From NCBI GenBank assembly GCA_035249305.1, contig DATFGQ010000056.1, positions 72,015 through 136,014 of the forward strand: DNA of 64,000 bases, given 5' to 3'. This document shows positions 41,433-50,271 of the stretch, in pieces; position 1 is the first letter of the stretch, and each line of letters starts with the position of its first letter. Both the position numbers and the translations under genes were made by a program. The notes beneath the pieces are model-generated. The model searched no databases, had not been told where the DNA came from, and saw only the letters and a list, made by a program, of their open reading frames with translations. The stretch comes from DASUNP01 sp035249305 (lineage in GTDB: Bacteria > Acidobacteriota > Blastocatellia > UBA7656).

Positions 41433-41438
41433 TATAAT
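41433..41438 (+). promoter_or_regulatory. Possible -10 box of the kinase gene
   Basis: A TATAAT (41433-41438) lies 21 bp before the kinase ATG in the same TTTATAATGGA context as at 38491; it would give a very short leader. No -35 is visible. Confidence 0.3.
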
Positions 41439-41459
41439 GGAGGTGGACGTTTAGAGATT

Positions 41460-44150
41460 ATGTCCGATAGCAGTAATAAGACCAGACCCGGTGACGCTTT
41501 CCGGTCCGCAGTAACCCTCGACCCGAACACAGACGACTCGCCCAACCTCGAAGGAACCACGGCGATGCTGGCCGACGCGCCGACGCTCGGTCTTTCGGAA
41601 GACGAGCAGGCCGAGCTGCTGCGCGAGCCCGACATCGGCCCGTACAAGATCATACGGCGTATAGGCCAGGGCGGCATGGGCTCCGTCTACCTGGCCGCCC
41701 GCGCCGACGACCAGTACCAGAAACAGGTCGCGATAAAACTGGTCCGCACAGGCATGGGCTCGGAGTTTATCGTGCGCCGTTTCATCGGCGAGCGGCAGAT
41801 ACTCGCCTCGCTCGACCACCCCTACATAGCGCGCCTGCTTGACGGAGGGACCACAGCGGATGGTTCGCCCTACTTTGTGATGGAGTACATCGAGGGCAAG
41901 CCTATAAATCAATACTGTGACGACCACAGGCTGACGACGGCCGAGCGGCTGAAGCTCTTTCAGAAAGTCTGCGCCGCGGTCCACTACGCGCACCAGAACC
42001 TGGTCATTCACCGCGACATCAAGCCGAGCAACATACTGGTCACCCAAGACGGCACGCCTAAGCTCCTGGACTTCGGGATCGCGAAGCTGCTCAACCCCGG
42101 CGGCGCGGAACAGACCGCAGAGCAGACGGCGACGGCCGCGGGGATGATGACGCCCGTCTACGCGAGCCCCGAGCAGATACGCGGCCAGTCTGTGACGACC
42201 GCCAGCGATGTCTACTCGCTGGGCGTGTTGCTCTACCAGTTGCTTACGGGCCACCGCCCCTACCGCATAACGAGCCAGCTCGCGCACGAGATAATAAACG
42301 CGATCCTGGAGCAGGAGCCGGAAAAGCCTAGCACGGCGATCAACCGCACAGAGACGATGCCCGACGCCAGCGGCACGGGCGGCAAGAAGATTACGCCTGA
42401 AGATGTGAGCCGCACGCGCGACGGTCAGATCGATAAGCTCAGGCGCAGGCTTTCGGGCGACATCGATAACATAGTCTTAAAGGCGATGCGCAAGGAGCCC
42501 GCGCGGCGCTACTCGTCCGTAGACCAGTTCTCGAACGACATAACGCGCCACCTCGAAGGGCGTCCCGTCATCGCGCGCAAAGACACGCTCGTCTACAGGA
42601 GCGCGAAGTTCGTCAAGCGGAATAAGGCCGCGATGGTCGCCGCCATTCTGGTGCTGGTCACGCTCGTCGGCGGCATCGTCGCAACGAACGTTGAGCGCGC
42701 GAGGGCCGAGCGGCGTTTCAACGACGTGCGCAAGCTGGCGAACTCTTTTATGTTCGAGTTCCACGACGCGATAGAGAACCTGCCCGGCTCTACGCCCGCG
42801 CGCGAGCTTCTGGTAACGCGCGCGCTGGAATACCTTGACGGCCTGGCCCAGGAGGCAGGCGACGACATGTCGTTGCAGAGGGAACTGGCGACCGCTTACC
42901 AGAAAGTAGGCGATGTCCAGGGCAACCCGCTCGACAGCAACCTCGGCGACTCGGCGGGCGCGCTCGACAGCTATAACAAGAGCATAGCGATCCGCGAGGC
43001 CATCGTCGCTTCGAGCGGCTCGACCGCCGAAGACCGCCGCGCGCTTGCCGCCGTCTACGCGCTCCGCGGCGACGTGCTGTGGGGGAGGGGCGACCCGGAA
43101 GGCGCGCTCGAAAACCACCGCAAGGCGCAGGCGATAGGCGAGGCATTGTTAGCCGAAAACCCCGACGACAGAGAGACGGCGCGGGCGCTATGGAGCGGCT
43201 ACCGCCGCATAGGTTACGCGCAGGCGCAGGCGGGCGACCTCCAGGCGGGCGTCGAGAGCTTTAACAAAGCCCGCGCGATCATCGAGCGGCTGGTCGCGGC
43301 CGACCCGACGAACGCGAAGGCGCGGCACGACATGGCCGTCAACTACTCGGCGATCGGCGAGGCGATGGTCGAGACGGGCGACGTGCGGGGCGGGATAGAG
43401 TATTTTCAGAAGGCGCTTGTGATCGATCAGGAGCTGTTGAACGAATCGCCCCTGGATGCCAACGCGAAGCTTCAAGTGGCCGTCGACTACAGCAACATCG
43501 GCGACGCGCTGGCGCGCGAAAAAGATAGTCTTCCCGGCGCGCTTGAGGCCTATCGAAAGGGCCTGCCGATGATTGAAGAGCTGGCCGCCGCCGACCCGGC
43601 CAATAATAAAAATCAACGCAACGTCGCCGTATTCAACATGAGAATCGCGGGCCTGCTCGCAGAGCTCGGCAACGATAAAGAGGCGCTCGCCAGCGCATTG
43701 AAAGCGATAGCGGTGCTCGAACGCATAGTCGATAAGGACGCCGCGAACATGCACGGGCGGGGTGAGCTTGCGTTGAGCTACAACGAAGTCGGGTTATTGC
43801 TCGCCAGATCGGGCGACGCGGCGGGGGCGCTTGAAAACTGCCGCAAGGGCCGTCAGATCGCGGAGGCGCTCTCGACGGCTAACCCTGCTAACGCCGAGCT
43901 GCGAGCGCTGCTGGCATCAACCTACGCCTCGTCCGGGCGCGCGAACGCGGCGCTGGCGGGCGGCGCGAGAAGCTCTGACGCGAAGCGGTTGGAGTACTGG
44001 CGAGAAGCCCGCGAATGGTTTCAAAAAGGGTTGGGTATATTGACTGACCTGAGAGACAAAGGGGCATGGGCAAGCCCGACCTACGGCAGTCCGGAAGAGC
44101 TTGCCGACGAGGTCGCGGCTTGCGACGCCGCGATCGCAAAGCACAAATAA
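41460..44150 (+). CDS. Transmembrane serine/threonine protein kinase with TPR sensor domain
   Basis: An 896-residue PknB-type receptor kinase. The kinase domain spans ~60-340: GQGGMG loop at 69-74, catalytic Lys93 in VAIK, HRDIKPSN at 184-191, DFG at 204-206, SPEQ activation-segment end. A transmembrane helix lies at ~389-409. The extracytoplasmic/C-terminal half (~410-895) is about ten tetratricopeptide-like helical hairpins (repeated A-x-x-Y-x-x-I/V-G-D/E-x-x-x motifs). TPR-bearing PknB kinases are abundant in Acidobacteriota and are thought to sense envelope or protein-interaction cues. A GGAGGTGG Shine-Dalgarno precedes the ATG. Targets unknown. Confidence 0.92.
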   Translation: MSDSSNKTRPGDAFRSAVTLDPNTDDSPNLEGTTAMLADAPTLGLSEDEQAELLREPDIGPYKIIRRIGQGGMGSVYLAARADDQYQKQVAIKLVRTGMGSEFIVRRFIGERQILASLDHPYIARLLDGGTTADGSPYFVMEYIEGKPINQYCDDHRLTTAERLKLFQKVCAAVHYAHQNLVIHRDIKPSNILVTQDGTPKLLDFGIAKLLNPGGAEQTAEQTATAAGMMTPVYASPEQIRGQSVTTASDVYSLGVLLYQLLTGHRPYRITSQLAHEIINAILEQEPEKPSTAINRTETMPDASGTGGKKITPEDVSRTRDGQIDKLRRRLSGDIDNIVLKAMRKEPARRYSSVDQFSNDITRHLEGRPVIARKDTLVYRSAKFVKRNKAAMVAAILVLVTLVGGIVATNVERARAERRFNDVRKLANSFMFEFHDAIENLPGSTPARELLVTRALEYLDGLAQEAGDDMSLQRELATAYQKVGDVQGNPLDSNLGDSAGALDSYNKSIAIREAIVASSGSTAEDRRALAAVYALRGDVLWGRGDPEGALENHRKAQAIGEALLAENPDDRETARALWSGYRRIGYAQAQAGDLQAGVESFNKARAIIERLVAADPTNAKARHDMAVNYSAIGEAMVETGDVRGGIEYFQKALVIDQELLNESPLDANAKLQVAVDYSNIGDALAREKDSLPGALEAYRKGLPMIEELAAADPANNKNQRNVAVFNMRIAGLLAELGNDKEALASALKAIAVLERIVDKDAANMHGRGELALSYNEVGLLLARSGDAAGALENCRKGRQIAEALSTANPANAELRALLASTYASSGRANAALAGGARSSDAKRLEYWREAREWFQKGLGILTDLRDKGAWASPTYGSPEELADEVAACDAAIAKHK

Positions 44151-44159
44151 TGCTGAGTG

Positions 44160-44504
44160 CTGAGTGATTGCGCTGGAGGCGCAATGGAAATTATCTTTGG
44201 TGCAACCACCAATCTCAGTAATGGCCGCGTAGCGGCCCTATGATTTTATACAGGCATTTCAATGCCTGTATAAAAACGCACGATCAATACCTCGTCGCAT
44301 AGCGACGATTGATTCAGCCGTCGCTGACGCGACGTGAATTGGTTGCGCCTGTTACCGTGCGTTAAAACGCCGGGCTAACTTCATCGCGCCGCTACGCGGC
44401 GTCAATGACGAATGATTGATCCGCTACGCGGCGATCACTAGGGGCGGCGGCGCAACCCCCGGCTAATATCTTTTGTCCCTCCGGGACTCTTCGAAACTAT
44501 CTTA
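44160..44504. repeat. Complex hairpin-rich intergenic element
   Basis: It fills the gap between the convergent kinase and BNR genes. It contains at least six stem-loops with a TAGCG-type centre (GGCCGCGTAGCGGCC, CGTCGCATAGCGACG, CGTCGCTGACGCGACG, CGCCGCTACGCGGCG and others) and GGTTGCGCC/GGCGCAACC arms. The perfect stem at 44244-44275 is annotated separately. Two TGCTGAG heptamers begin it (44153-44167). No coding frame. Confidence 0.7.
44244..44275. terminator. Perfect 15-bp palindrome, possible bidirectional terminator
   Basis: TTTTATACAGGCATT and its exact complement AATGCCTGTATAAAA are separated by 2 nt. The U-rich arms on both strands could act as a terminator for both convergent genes (kinase ending 44150 and BNR protein ending 44505). 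Confidence 0.5.
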
Positions 44505-47276
44505 TTAAGGTCGTGTGAATGCGAAGCCGGGCGTTAGCGCGCCATCCGGGTTCCTCACCTGTAACGTCACGCTCTGACCCTTAGGGAGTTTCTTGACGCC
44601 TTTCTTGGTTATGATGACCGTCGTCGGGTTGGCTACGTCATTATTCGTATTCGCCTGCTCGACTCCGTTGACCAGCAACGCCGCGCCATCCTTGAACCCC
44701 TGGCCGAAGACGTGAAGATGCTTCCCGCGCGCTACGGGCTGTGTAATCCTGAACACGGCCGGGCCTATCGGCACTCGCCAGACGCTCCGGCCGTGCGTGA
44801 ACGCGAACAGATATGTGGAGCCCTCGCTAGTGGCCAGCGCGAGCGATTCGGTGACGACGTTGGCAAAGCCGTTGTTCTCCCTGGCCCAGCTCCCGCCGCC
44901 GTCTAAAGAGACAAAGACTCCGATGTCAGTGCCTACGAAGAGCCTGGAGGAATTCGTCGGGTCGACGATGATCGAATGGACTGGGATGTCGGGTATCCTT
45001 GTTTCACCCGACCCGTCGCTCGGCGAAAAGCTCGCGCCGCCATCAGTGCTCCTCCACACGTGCGATCCGCCGAAAGTTGAATAGGTCGCATAGACGACTG
45101 ACGCGTTGTTGGGGTCGAAGGCCACCCACGACACGAACCCATTTCTTGGAAGAGCGGAAGGCCAGTTGCTGGTCGAACGCGACTTGGCGCCTCTGTCGTT
45201 CCTGTGTATGAACCCGATGCTGGTCCCGGCTATCACACGATCAGGATTATTACCCGATACGGCCAGCGCGCTGACTGCGCCCCCGGCGGTTGCGGCGCTC
45301 GCTTGCGTCCAGCTCACGCCTCCGTTGTCGGTCCGCCACAACACGCTCCCGCCCGTCCAGAGCCTTTGAGGATTGCTCGGGTCCATGATGAACGGGTTGA
45401 TGAATAGGAAATTCGATGTCGGCTCGCTGATGCCGGTTATCACGGTAGTGTATGTGCGCCCGCCATCGACTGTCTTTCGGATCGACAGGCGGGTGTTTTC
45501 AACGTACACGGTGTCGGTGGCCGTAGGGTCTATAGCCACATAGCCGCCATCGCCGCCGAACGCCTGTACCCAGCCGCCCGCGCCCGCCGAGTCCGACCCT
45601 CTTAACGTGCCGTTGTCTTGCGTGCCGCCGATGTAGGAGTTGCCGTTCGGGAAAGGCAGGCCATGATAAAACTGCGTCACGCCATAATTATTATTAAGCG
45701 CCGTCCAGAGGACGCCCCCGTTATCGACTTCGCAAGCGGCGGCCCGCCCCCTCGCGGTCCGCGCGCGCGCGTCGGCCGTCCGATAGACGCCGCCGTCGTT
45801 GCCGACAAACATGGTCTTGTTTGTCACGCCGTCATACTGCGGGTGGAATACGATCGTGTGCTGGTCGGCATGAACGTACTGAGGCTCGTCGGACTCGCCC
45901 CACCAGTATGACGCTATGCCCCAGTTCGCGCCCCCGTCGTCGCTGCGGAACAGGTCTACGCCGCCGACCCAGACGCGCTCGGGGTCGACGGGGTCTACGG
46001 CGATCGTGTTGTCATACCAGCCCTGGTTGAAAAAGAGGTTTGATGACCCGGCTTCGCATTCGCTCATCAGCGCAAAGACCGTGTTCGACAGCAGCGCCGT
46101 GTTGAGCTTTGTCGCGCTGTTGTTTCTCACGCGAGCCGTCCAGCTCCCTTCGACGCCGCTCGCAGTCGAGCGAAAGACGGCGTGCAACCCGCGATCGTAA
46201 AGCCCTTGCTCTACGCTAGACGCCAGCGCGTAGACTACGTTTTGATTCGAAGGGGCGATCGCGAGCGCCGTGCGGCCGATCCCCGCCTCTCTGAGCACGG
46301 GGGTCCACGCGCCGCTGCCGCTTACAGGGTCGCCCGCGCTCGCGTTGAGATAGACTGTGGCCTGTGTGAAACTCCCGCACGAAGCGAAGAGGTAATCGGT
46401 CGCCAGATCTGTGCGGATAGCGAGGTCCAGGCAGCCCCCCTGGACTATGCCGCCCGACGCGCTTAGCGGCAGAAGGACTCTCGCCCAGGTCGCGCCCGCG
46501 TCGAGACTGCGCCAGAGGCCCGAACGCGTGCCGGCGTAAACGCGTCGAGGGTCGTTGGGGCTGACGACGATGTCGTTGACATAAAAAAAGTCTGCGCCGT
46601 TCGTAGCCTCCAGGAAAGTCCATGACCCGCCCGCGTCTGTCGTCTTGAATATGCCCGCGCCTCTGACCATGTCGCCGTTAAAGAACCCCTCGCCCGTCCC
46701 CGCGTAGATCACGTTCGAATTGCCCGGCTCGAAGGCCATCGAGCAGACGGCGAGGCTCGGCAGCAGGTCGCCGACGGCCTGCCACGACGCGCCCGCGTTG
46801 ATAGTCTTCCAGACGCCGCCCGCGACTCCTGCGGCGTACATCACGGCGGCGTTAGTAGGATCGATAAGCAAAACGCGGGTGCGCCCGCCGACATTCGCGG
46901 GTCCCAGTTGCGTCCAGCCGTCGAGCGCCGCAAGCTCTACGGTCGAAAGCCCTGTCTCCGCTTTCGACGGGAGGCGCGAGTCCGCGGCTATCGAATAGCC
47001 GGGCATCATTTCAGCATGATCTATCGCCTTCAAGTACCTGTCCGCGCCGAGGGCGCTCTGCTGATCGGGCGACCGCTTGAAGCGAAAGAACTCTTCGGCT
47101 TCCGCGGGCTCGTCAAAGCGCTTGGTCTCTCGGTCGAACTTTTTCGCGGACTCCTTTATTCGAGCGAGCCTATCCGCTTTGTGACGGTTATCGCCGTTGC
47201 TGAAATTGAGCGAGATGACCGCTAGCAGAATGATTAGGAGCGAAAACGTGACGGGGCGAATTGAGCGGAATAACAT
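44505..47276 (-). CDS. Large exported BNR/Asp-box beta-propeller protein with IPT/TIG domain
   Basis: A 923-residue protein. It has an N-terminal signal or anchor helix (~8-26), a charged helical region, then many repeats with S-x-D-x-G-x-x-W Asp boxes (KTTDAGGSWTFLE, RSLDAGATWARVL, RTDNGGVSWTQAS, RSTDGGASFSPSD, SLDGGGSWARENNG). This is the sialidase/sortilin-type seven- or ten-bladed propeller seen in glycoside-hydrolase family 33 and 74-like and photosystem-assembly-like proteins. The final ~90 residues (AVFRITQPVARGKHLHVFGQ then VVTITKKGVKKLPKGQ-type strands) form an IPT/TIG-like domain. No catalytic Arg triad of true sialidases is apparent, so it is probably a binding or sensory protein. 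Confidence 0.8.
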   Translation of the reverse strand: MLFRSIRPVTFSLLIILLAVISLNFSNGDNRHKADRLARIKESAKKFDRETKRFDEPAEAEEFFRFKRSPDQQSALGADRYLKAIDHAEMMPGYSIAADSRLPSKAETGLSTVELAALDGWTQLGPANVGGRTRVLLIDPTNAAVMYAAGVAGGVWKTINAGASWQAVGDLLPSLAVCSMAFEPGNSNVIYAGTGEGFFNGDMVRGAGIFKTTDAGGSWTFLEATNGADFFYVNDIVVSPNDPRRVYAGTRSGLWRSLDAGATWARVLLPLSASGGIVQGGCLDLAIRTDLATDYLFASCGSFTQATVYLNASAGDPVSGSGAWTPVLREAGIGRTALAIAPSNQNVVYALASSVEQGLYDRGLHAVFRSTASGVEGSWTARVRNNSATKLNTALLSNTVFALMSECEAGSSNLFFNQGWYDNTIAVDPVDPERVWVGGVDLFRSDDGGANWGIASYWWGESDEPQYVHADQHTIVFHPQYDGVTNKTMFVGNDGGVYRTADARARTARGRAAACEVDNGGVLWTALNNNYGVTQFYHGLPFPNGNSYIGGTQDNGTLRGSDSAGAGGWVQAFGGDGGYVAIDPTATDTVYVENTRLSIRKTVDGGRTYTTVITGISEPTSNFLFINPFIMDPSNPQRLWTGGSVLWRTDNGGVSWTQASAATAGGAVSALAVSGNNPDRVIAGTSIGFIHRNDRGAKSRSTSNWPSALPRNGFVSWVAFDPNNASVVYATYSTFGGSHVWRSTDGGASFSPSDGSGETRIPDIPVHSIIVDPTNSSRLFVGTDIGVFVSLDGGGSWARENNGFANVVTESLALATSEGSTYLFAFTHGRSVWRVPIGPAVFRITQPVARGKHLHVFGQGFKDGAALLVNGVEQANTNNDVANPTTVIITKKGVKKLPKGQSVTLQVRNPDGALTPGFAFTRP

Positions 47277-47314
47277 CTTTGTACACCTTTGCTGAAAAGA
47301 CTACTGAGATAACC

Positions 47315-47413
47315 CTGTAGGGGCAGCCCTTGTGGCTGCCCGGATCGTCCGAAGGACGATGACGTAATCGCGCTGACGCGCGATCCGGGCGGGGACAAGC
47401 CCCGCCCCTACAG
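47315..47413. repeat. Intergenic hairpin repeat, CTGTAGGGGC family, copy 3
   Basis: CCTGTAGGGGCAGCC on the left pairs with GGGGACAAGCCCCGCCCCTACAG-type sequence on the right. Internal hairpins are TCGTCCGAAGGACGA and TCGCGCTGACGCGCGA. Left and right arms use different inner modules. It lies between the BNR gene start and the MBL hydrolase stop. Confidence 0.85.
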
Positions 47414-47427
47414 GTTATTGATTAATG

Positions 47428-48720
47428 CTATTGATTCGCGCCGAGCTTCCCTTTCGTAACCGTGATGAAGTAATCGAGCCAGCCGCGCTCGTTCGTGTTG
47501 CGACATCGATCGCGCAAAGTCTCAAGCGCCCGCAAACGCGCTTCCAGGGCTTTGCGGTTCGCGCCGTCGCTTGCGAGCGCGATGTCCGTCAGGTGAAGCG
47601 CCTCGACCGCGCGCCCAGCCTCCGCACGCTCCATCGCCAATCGCGCCACCGCCTCCGCCCCGCCCGCGAGCTTCACCACGTCGGCGTAGACCGCCGAAGC
47701 CGGCAGCTCGTACATCGTCGCGGGATTCAGGTCGAACCACCCGACGTAGCCTTCATAAATCCCGCGGATCGACCAGATCAGCTTGCCGTAGCTTTCGCCT
47801 ACGTCCAGGCTCGCGGGGAGCTTAATCTCTTTCATCAACGTGAAGACATCTTTGCCCGCGTTCATGCCTTTGACCACTTCGTCGTGGACGTACTGTATCG
47901 CGTCGCGCGATCTCGTGAGACGGCGCGTGACTTCCGCGCTGCCGACTATGGGCTGCCCGTGGCTCGGCAAAACGACGTCGGGCTTCAAGGCTAACACTTT
48001 ATTTAGCGAGCTGACGTAGTCGAGCGCCCAGCGCGGCTGCGTTCCCCGCAGCGTGTAGATGTTGGGGAACGATTCGTAATAATTATCACCCGTAAACGCG
48101 GCCTTGTATTTAGGTATCCAGACCGTCAGGTGGTCGTAGGTTTCGCCCGGCGTGCTGAAGACTTCGAACTTCAAGCCGCCGAGCGTGAATTCGTACTTGT
48201 CGTCGAACAGTATCGTAGGCTCGATCCTGGCTCCGTAATTGCCGGCCCACTCTCTGGCGGCCGGGACGGGCAGCTTGAATTGCGCGGCGTTGCGACGGCC
48301 GTAAAACCCCGCCAGCCGCGTCTGGTAGTGCATGAACTCCGCGAAATTCTTCTGCGCGATGATCTCGGTCCCCTTCTCTTTCCACGCGGGTATGCCGCCC
48401 GTGTGGTCGCCGTGCCCGTGCGTGAGGATTATGTACTTGATCGGCCCTTTGGCTTCCGGCCCGAGCAACTCTTTGTGCTTGCGCGCGTGCAGTACGATGG
48501 AAGTGTCTATGATGACGTTGCCTTCAGGCGTCTTTACAAGAAAGGTGTTGCCGAACCCTTCGACCATGCTGATGGCTTCGTTTATGTTAATGACTTTATC
48601 GCCGACCCTGAGCAGGTCCGCGGGGTTGTCGGCCATCGGCTGCTGGCAGCCGAACAGATCGGCAGCCTGCGCGAGCATGAGAATCATGGCCGTAATCAAC
48701 GCCCGAATCGACGATCGCAT
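47428..48720 (-). CDS. Exported MBL-fold hydrolase, alkylsulfatase-like
   Basis: A 430-residue protein: signal peptide ~1-25, metallo-beta-lactamase domain (~40-290) with THGHGDHTGG (His101, His103, Asp105, His106), and the later metal ligands AFTGDNYYESFPN and LPSHGQPI. The all-helical dimerisation domain (~300-430, with a WFDLNPATMYELP motif) is characteristic of linear/secondary alkylsulfatases (SdsA/Pisa1 type). It may release sulfate from alkyl sulfates; a missing or short SCP2 domain makes the exact substrate unsure. The ATG at 48720 has AGGGGGAA upstream; an earlier in-frame ATG would overlap coxG. Confidence 0.88.
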   Translation of the reverse strand: MRSSIRALITAMILMLAQAADLFGCQQPMADNPADLLRVGDKVININEAISMVEGFGNTFLVKTPEGNVIIDTSIVLHARKHKELLGPEAKGPIKYIILTHGHGDHTGGIPAWKEKGTEIIAQKNFAEFMHYQTRLAGFYGRRNAAQFKLPVPAAREWAGNYGARIEPTILFDDKYEFTLGGLKFEVFSTPGETYDHLTVWIPKYKAAFTGDNYYESFPNIYTLRGTQPRWALDYVSSLNKVLALKPDVVLPSHGQPIVGSAEVTRRLTRSRDAIQYVHDEVVKGMNAGKDVFTLMKEIKLPASLDVGESYGKLIWSIRGIYEGYVGWFDLNPATMYELPASAVYADVVKLAGGAEAVARLAMERAEAGRAVEALHLTDIALASDGANRKALEARLRALETLRDRCRNTNERGWLDYFITVTKGKLGANQ

Positions 48721-48761
48721 AGACAGATTCCCCCTTCTGCGATTGGTCCGAGATTGGCGGG

Positions 48762-49286
48762 TTATCTTCTGAACCTTCTGTGGAGCCACCCTGAGAGCCA
48801 TCTCAGGGCTGTTCGAAAAAAGCCGTGCTTCGGAGGCGGCTCGTGCGCTTCGGTCTTCGCCTCCGCTTCGATCGCGGTGAAGAATTGCGAAGCCATCATC
48901 TTTGCGGCGCCCTGTATCATCCGCTGGCCTACGCCTGCGATCGTGCCGCCCACCTGCACGTCGCCTTTGTAAGAGACCACGGTCGAGCCGTCGCGCTCTT
49001 CGAGGTCGAGCTCGCCCGATCCCTTCAAGAAACCGGGCTGCCCTTTGCCTTCGATCACCATGCGGAAGTGCTCGGGCGGTCGCGCGTCTTCGAGCCTGAC
49101 GTTACCTGTAAAGACCCCCTTGATCGATCCCACGCCCGCGCGCATCGTTACCGAAAAACTGTTCTCGGCGGTCTGTTCGAGCCGCTCGCATCCGGGTATC
49201 GAGCGCTGCAACACCGCCGGGTCGGTCAACGCTTTGAATACGCGGTCGCGTGAGGCGCGCAATTCGTGTGTGCCTTCTATTTTCAT
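48762..49286 (-). CDS. coxG: CoxG-like SRPBCC protein
   Basis: A 174-residue protein: an SRPBCC/START-like domain (~1-145) with HELRASRDRVFKALTDPAVL, IPGCERLEQT, VGSIKGVFTGNVRL and GDVQVGGTIAGVGQRMI, the CoxG pattern. A short C-terminal helix (TALRWLSGWLHRRF) may contact the membrane. CoxG anchors or assists maturation of CO-dehydrogenase-type molybdenum enzymes at the membrane. The ATG abuts a heptamer repeat array, leaving no obvious Shine-Dalgarno. It is the last gene of the cox-type set. Confidence 0.88.
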   Translation of the reverse strand: MKIEGTHELRASRDRVFKALTDPAVLQRSIPGCERLEQTAENSFSVTMRAGVGSIKGVFTGNVRLEDARPPEHFRMVIEGKGQPGFLKGSGELDLEERDGSTVVSYKGDVQVGGTIAGVGQRMIQGAAKMMASQFFTAIEAEAKTEAHEPPPKHGFFRTALRWLSGWLHRRFRR

Positions 49287-49358
49287 AGTGCTGAGTGCTG
49301 AGTCCTGAGTGCTGAGTACCGATTTTCACTCAGCACTCAGGACTCAGCACTCAGCACT
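49287..49358. repeat. Inverted array of AGTGCTG/CAGCACT heptamers
   Basis: AGTGCTG AGTGCTG AGTCCTG AGTGCTG AG, ~14-bp spacer, then CAGCACT CAGGACT CAGCACT CAGCACT. It begins at the coxG start codon and runs to within 9 bp of the coxM stop. The same unit is used at 52684 and around 14787/15150. Confidence 0.9.
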
Positions 49359-49366
49359 ATTTTGCT

Positions 49367-50224
49367 CTACCCGACCGGGTTTCTTAATGCACGGCCGGCG
49401 TAGACCTCGGCCAGGTGCTTCCGATACTCCGTGGAGGCGAACAGATCGCCGTTTATCGAAGCGCCGTCGGTGATGACCGATGCGGCCCCGTCTATGGCTT
49501 GATCGTCGAGCGATTTCCCTATGAGCGCCTGCTCCGACGCGGTCGCGCGGTAGGCTTTCGACGCGACTCCGGTCACGCCGATCCCCGCGGCGCGGCAGAC
49601 GCCGCCCTGGTCGCGCGTGATGTTGACGGCCACGCCTACGACGGCAAAGCCCGAAGCCGGCTGCGCCATCTTCGCGTAGGCCTGGAGGCTCCCCGAGGCC
49701 GGGACCGGGACGCGAATCTCGCGCAGTATCTCCCCCGGTTCAAGAGCGGTCGTCATCAAGTCTACGAAAAAGTCGTCGGCTTTTATGACGCGGTCGCCGT
49801 TTGCGCCTACGGCCACCATCTCAGCATTGAGCGCGATAATCGCGGCCGGCAGGTCCGCGGCCGGGTCAGAGTGCGCGAGGCTCCCGCCGATGGTGCCTTT
49901 GTTGCGGACCTGAACGTCGCCGATCTGCGATGCGGTCTCCGGCAGCAGAGGGCAGATTTCGCGCAGGCGCTCGGACGACTCGATCTCGTAATAGGTGGTC
50001 ATAGCGCCTATGCGGATCTGATCGCCCTCCTCGCGTATGTAAGAAAGGTCTCTGATGCGCCCGAGGTCGATGAGCACCTGCGGCATCGCGAGCCGCAGCT
50101 TCATAGCCGGTATGAGGCTGTGACCGCCCGCCAGAATCTTCGCTTCGTCCGCGTGCTCGCCCAGGAGCCGCACGGCCTCGTCGAGAGTTTGAGGAGCGAG
50201 GTAATCAAATTGTGCTGGGATCAT
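49367..50224 (-). CDS. coxM: FAD-binding subunit of a molybdenum hydroxylase
   Basis: A 285-residue medium subunit. It opens with FDYLAPQTLDEAVRLLGEH, has the FAD-binding AGGHSLIPAMKLRLA motif (~32-46) and TIGGSLAHSDPAADLPA, and ends with the CO-dehydrogenase/xanthine-dehydrogenase medium-chain C-terminal domain. It transfers electrons from the Fe-S subunit to FAD and on to the acceptor. It is transcribed with coxL upstream (47-bp gap) and coxG downstream. Confidence 0.93.
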   Translation of the reverse strand: MIPAQFDYLAPQTLDEAVRLLGEHADEAKILAGGHSLIPAMKLRLAMPQVLIDLGRIRDLSYIREEGDQIRIGAMTTYYEIESSERLREICPLLPETASQIGDVQVRNKGTIGGSLAHSDPAADLPAAIIALNAEMVAVGANGDRVIKADDFFVDLMTTALEPGEILREIRVPVPASGSLQAYAKMAQPASGFAVVGVAVNITRDQGGVCRAAGIGVTGVASKAYRATASEQALIGKSLDDQAIDGAASVITDGASINGDLFASTEYRKHLAEVYAGRALRNPVG

Positions 50225-50271
50225 TTATTAAGCTCCTTCGCCGAAATTCCTACGAGAAAAATCTCTCGCAA

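Noticed and set aside
41451..42287. Long minus-strand frames across the kinase gene
   Set aside because: Arg/Val/Asp-rich shadow translations of a GC-rich gene; the kinase motifs on the plus strand are complete.
44505..47276. BNR protein as a sialidase
   Set aside because: Asp boxes are clear, but the arginine triad and nucleophile Tyr/Glu of sialidases are not apparent.
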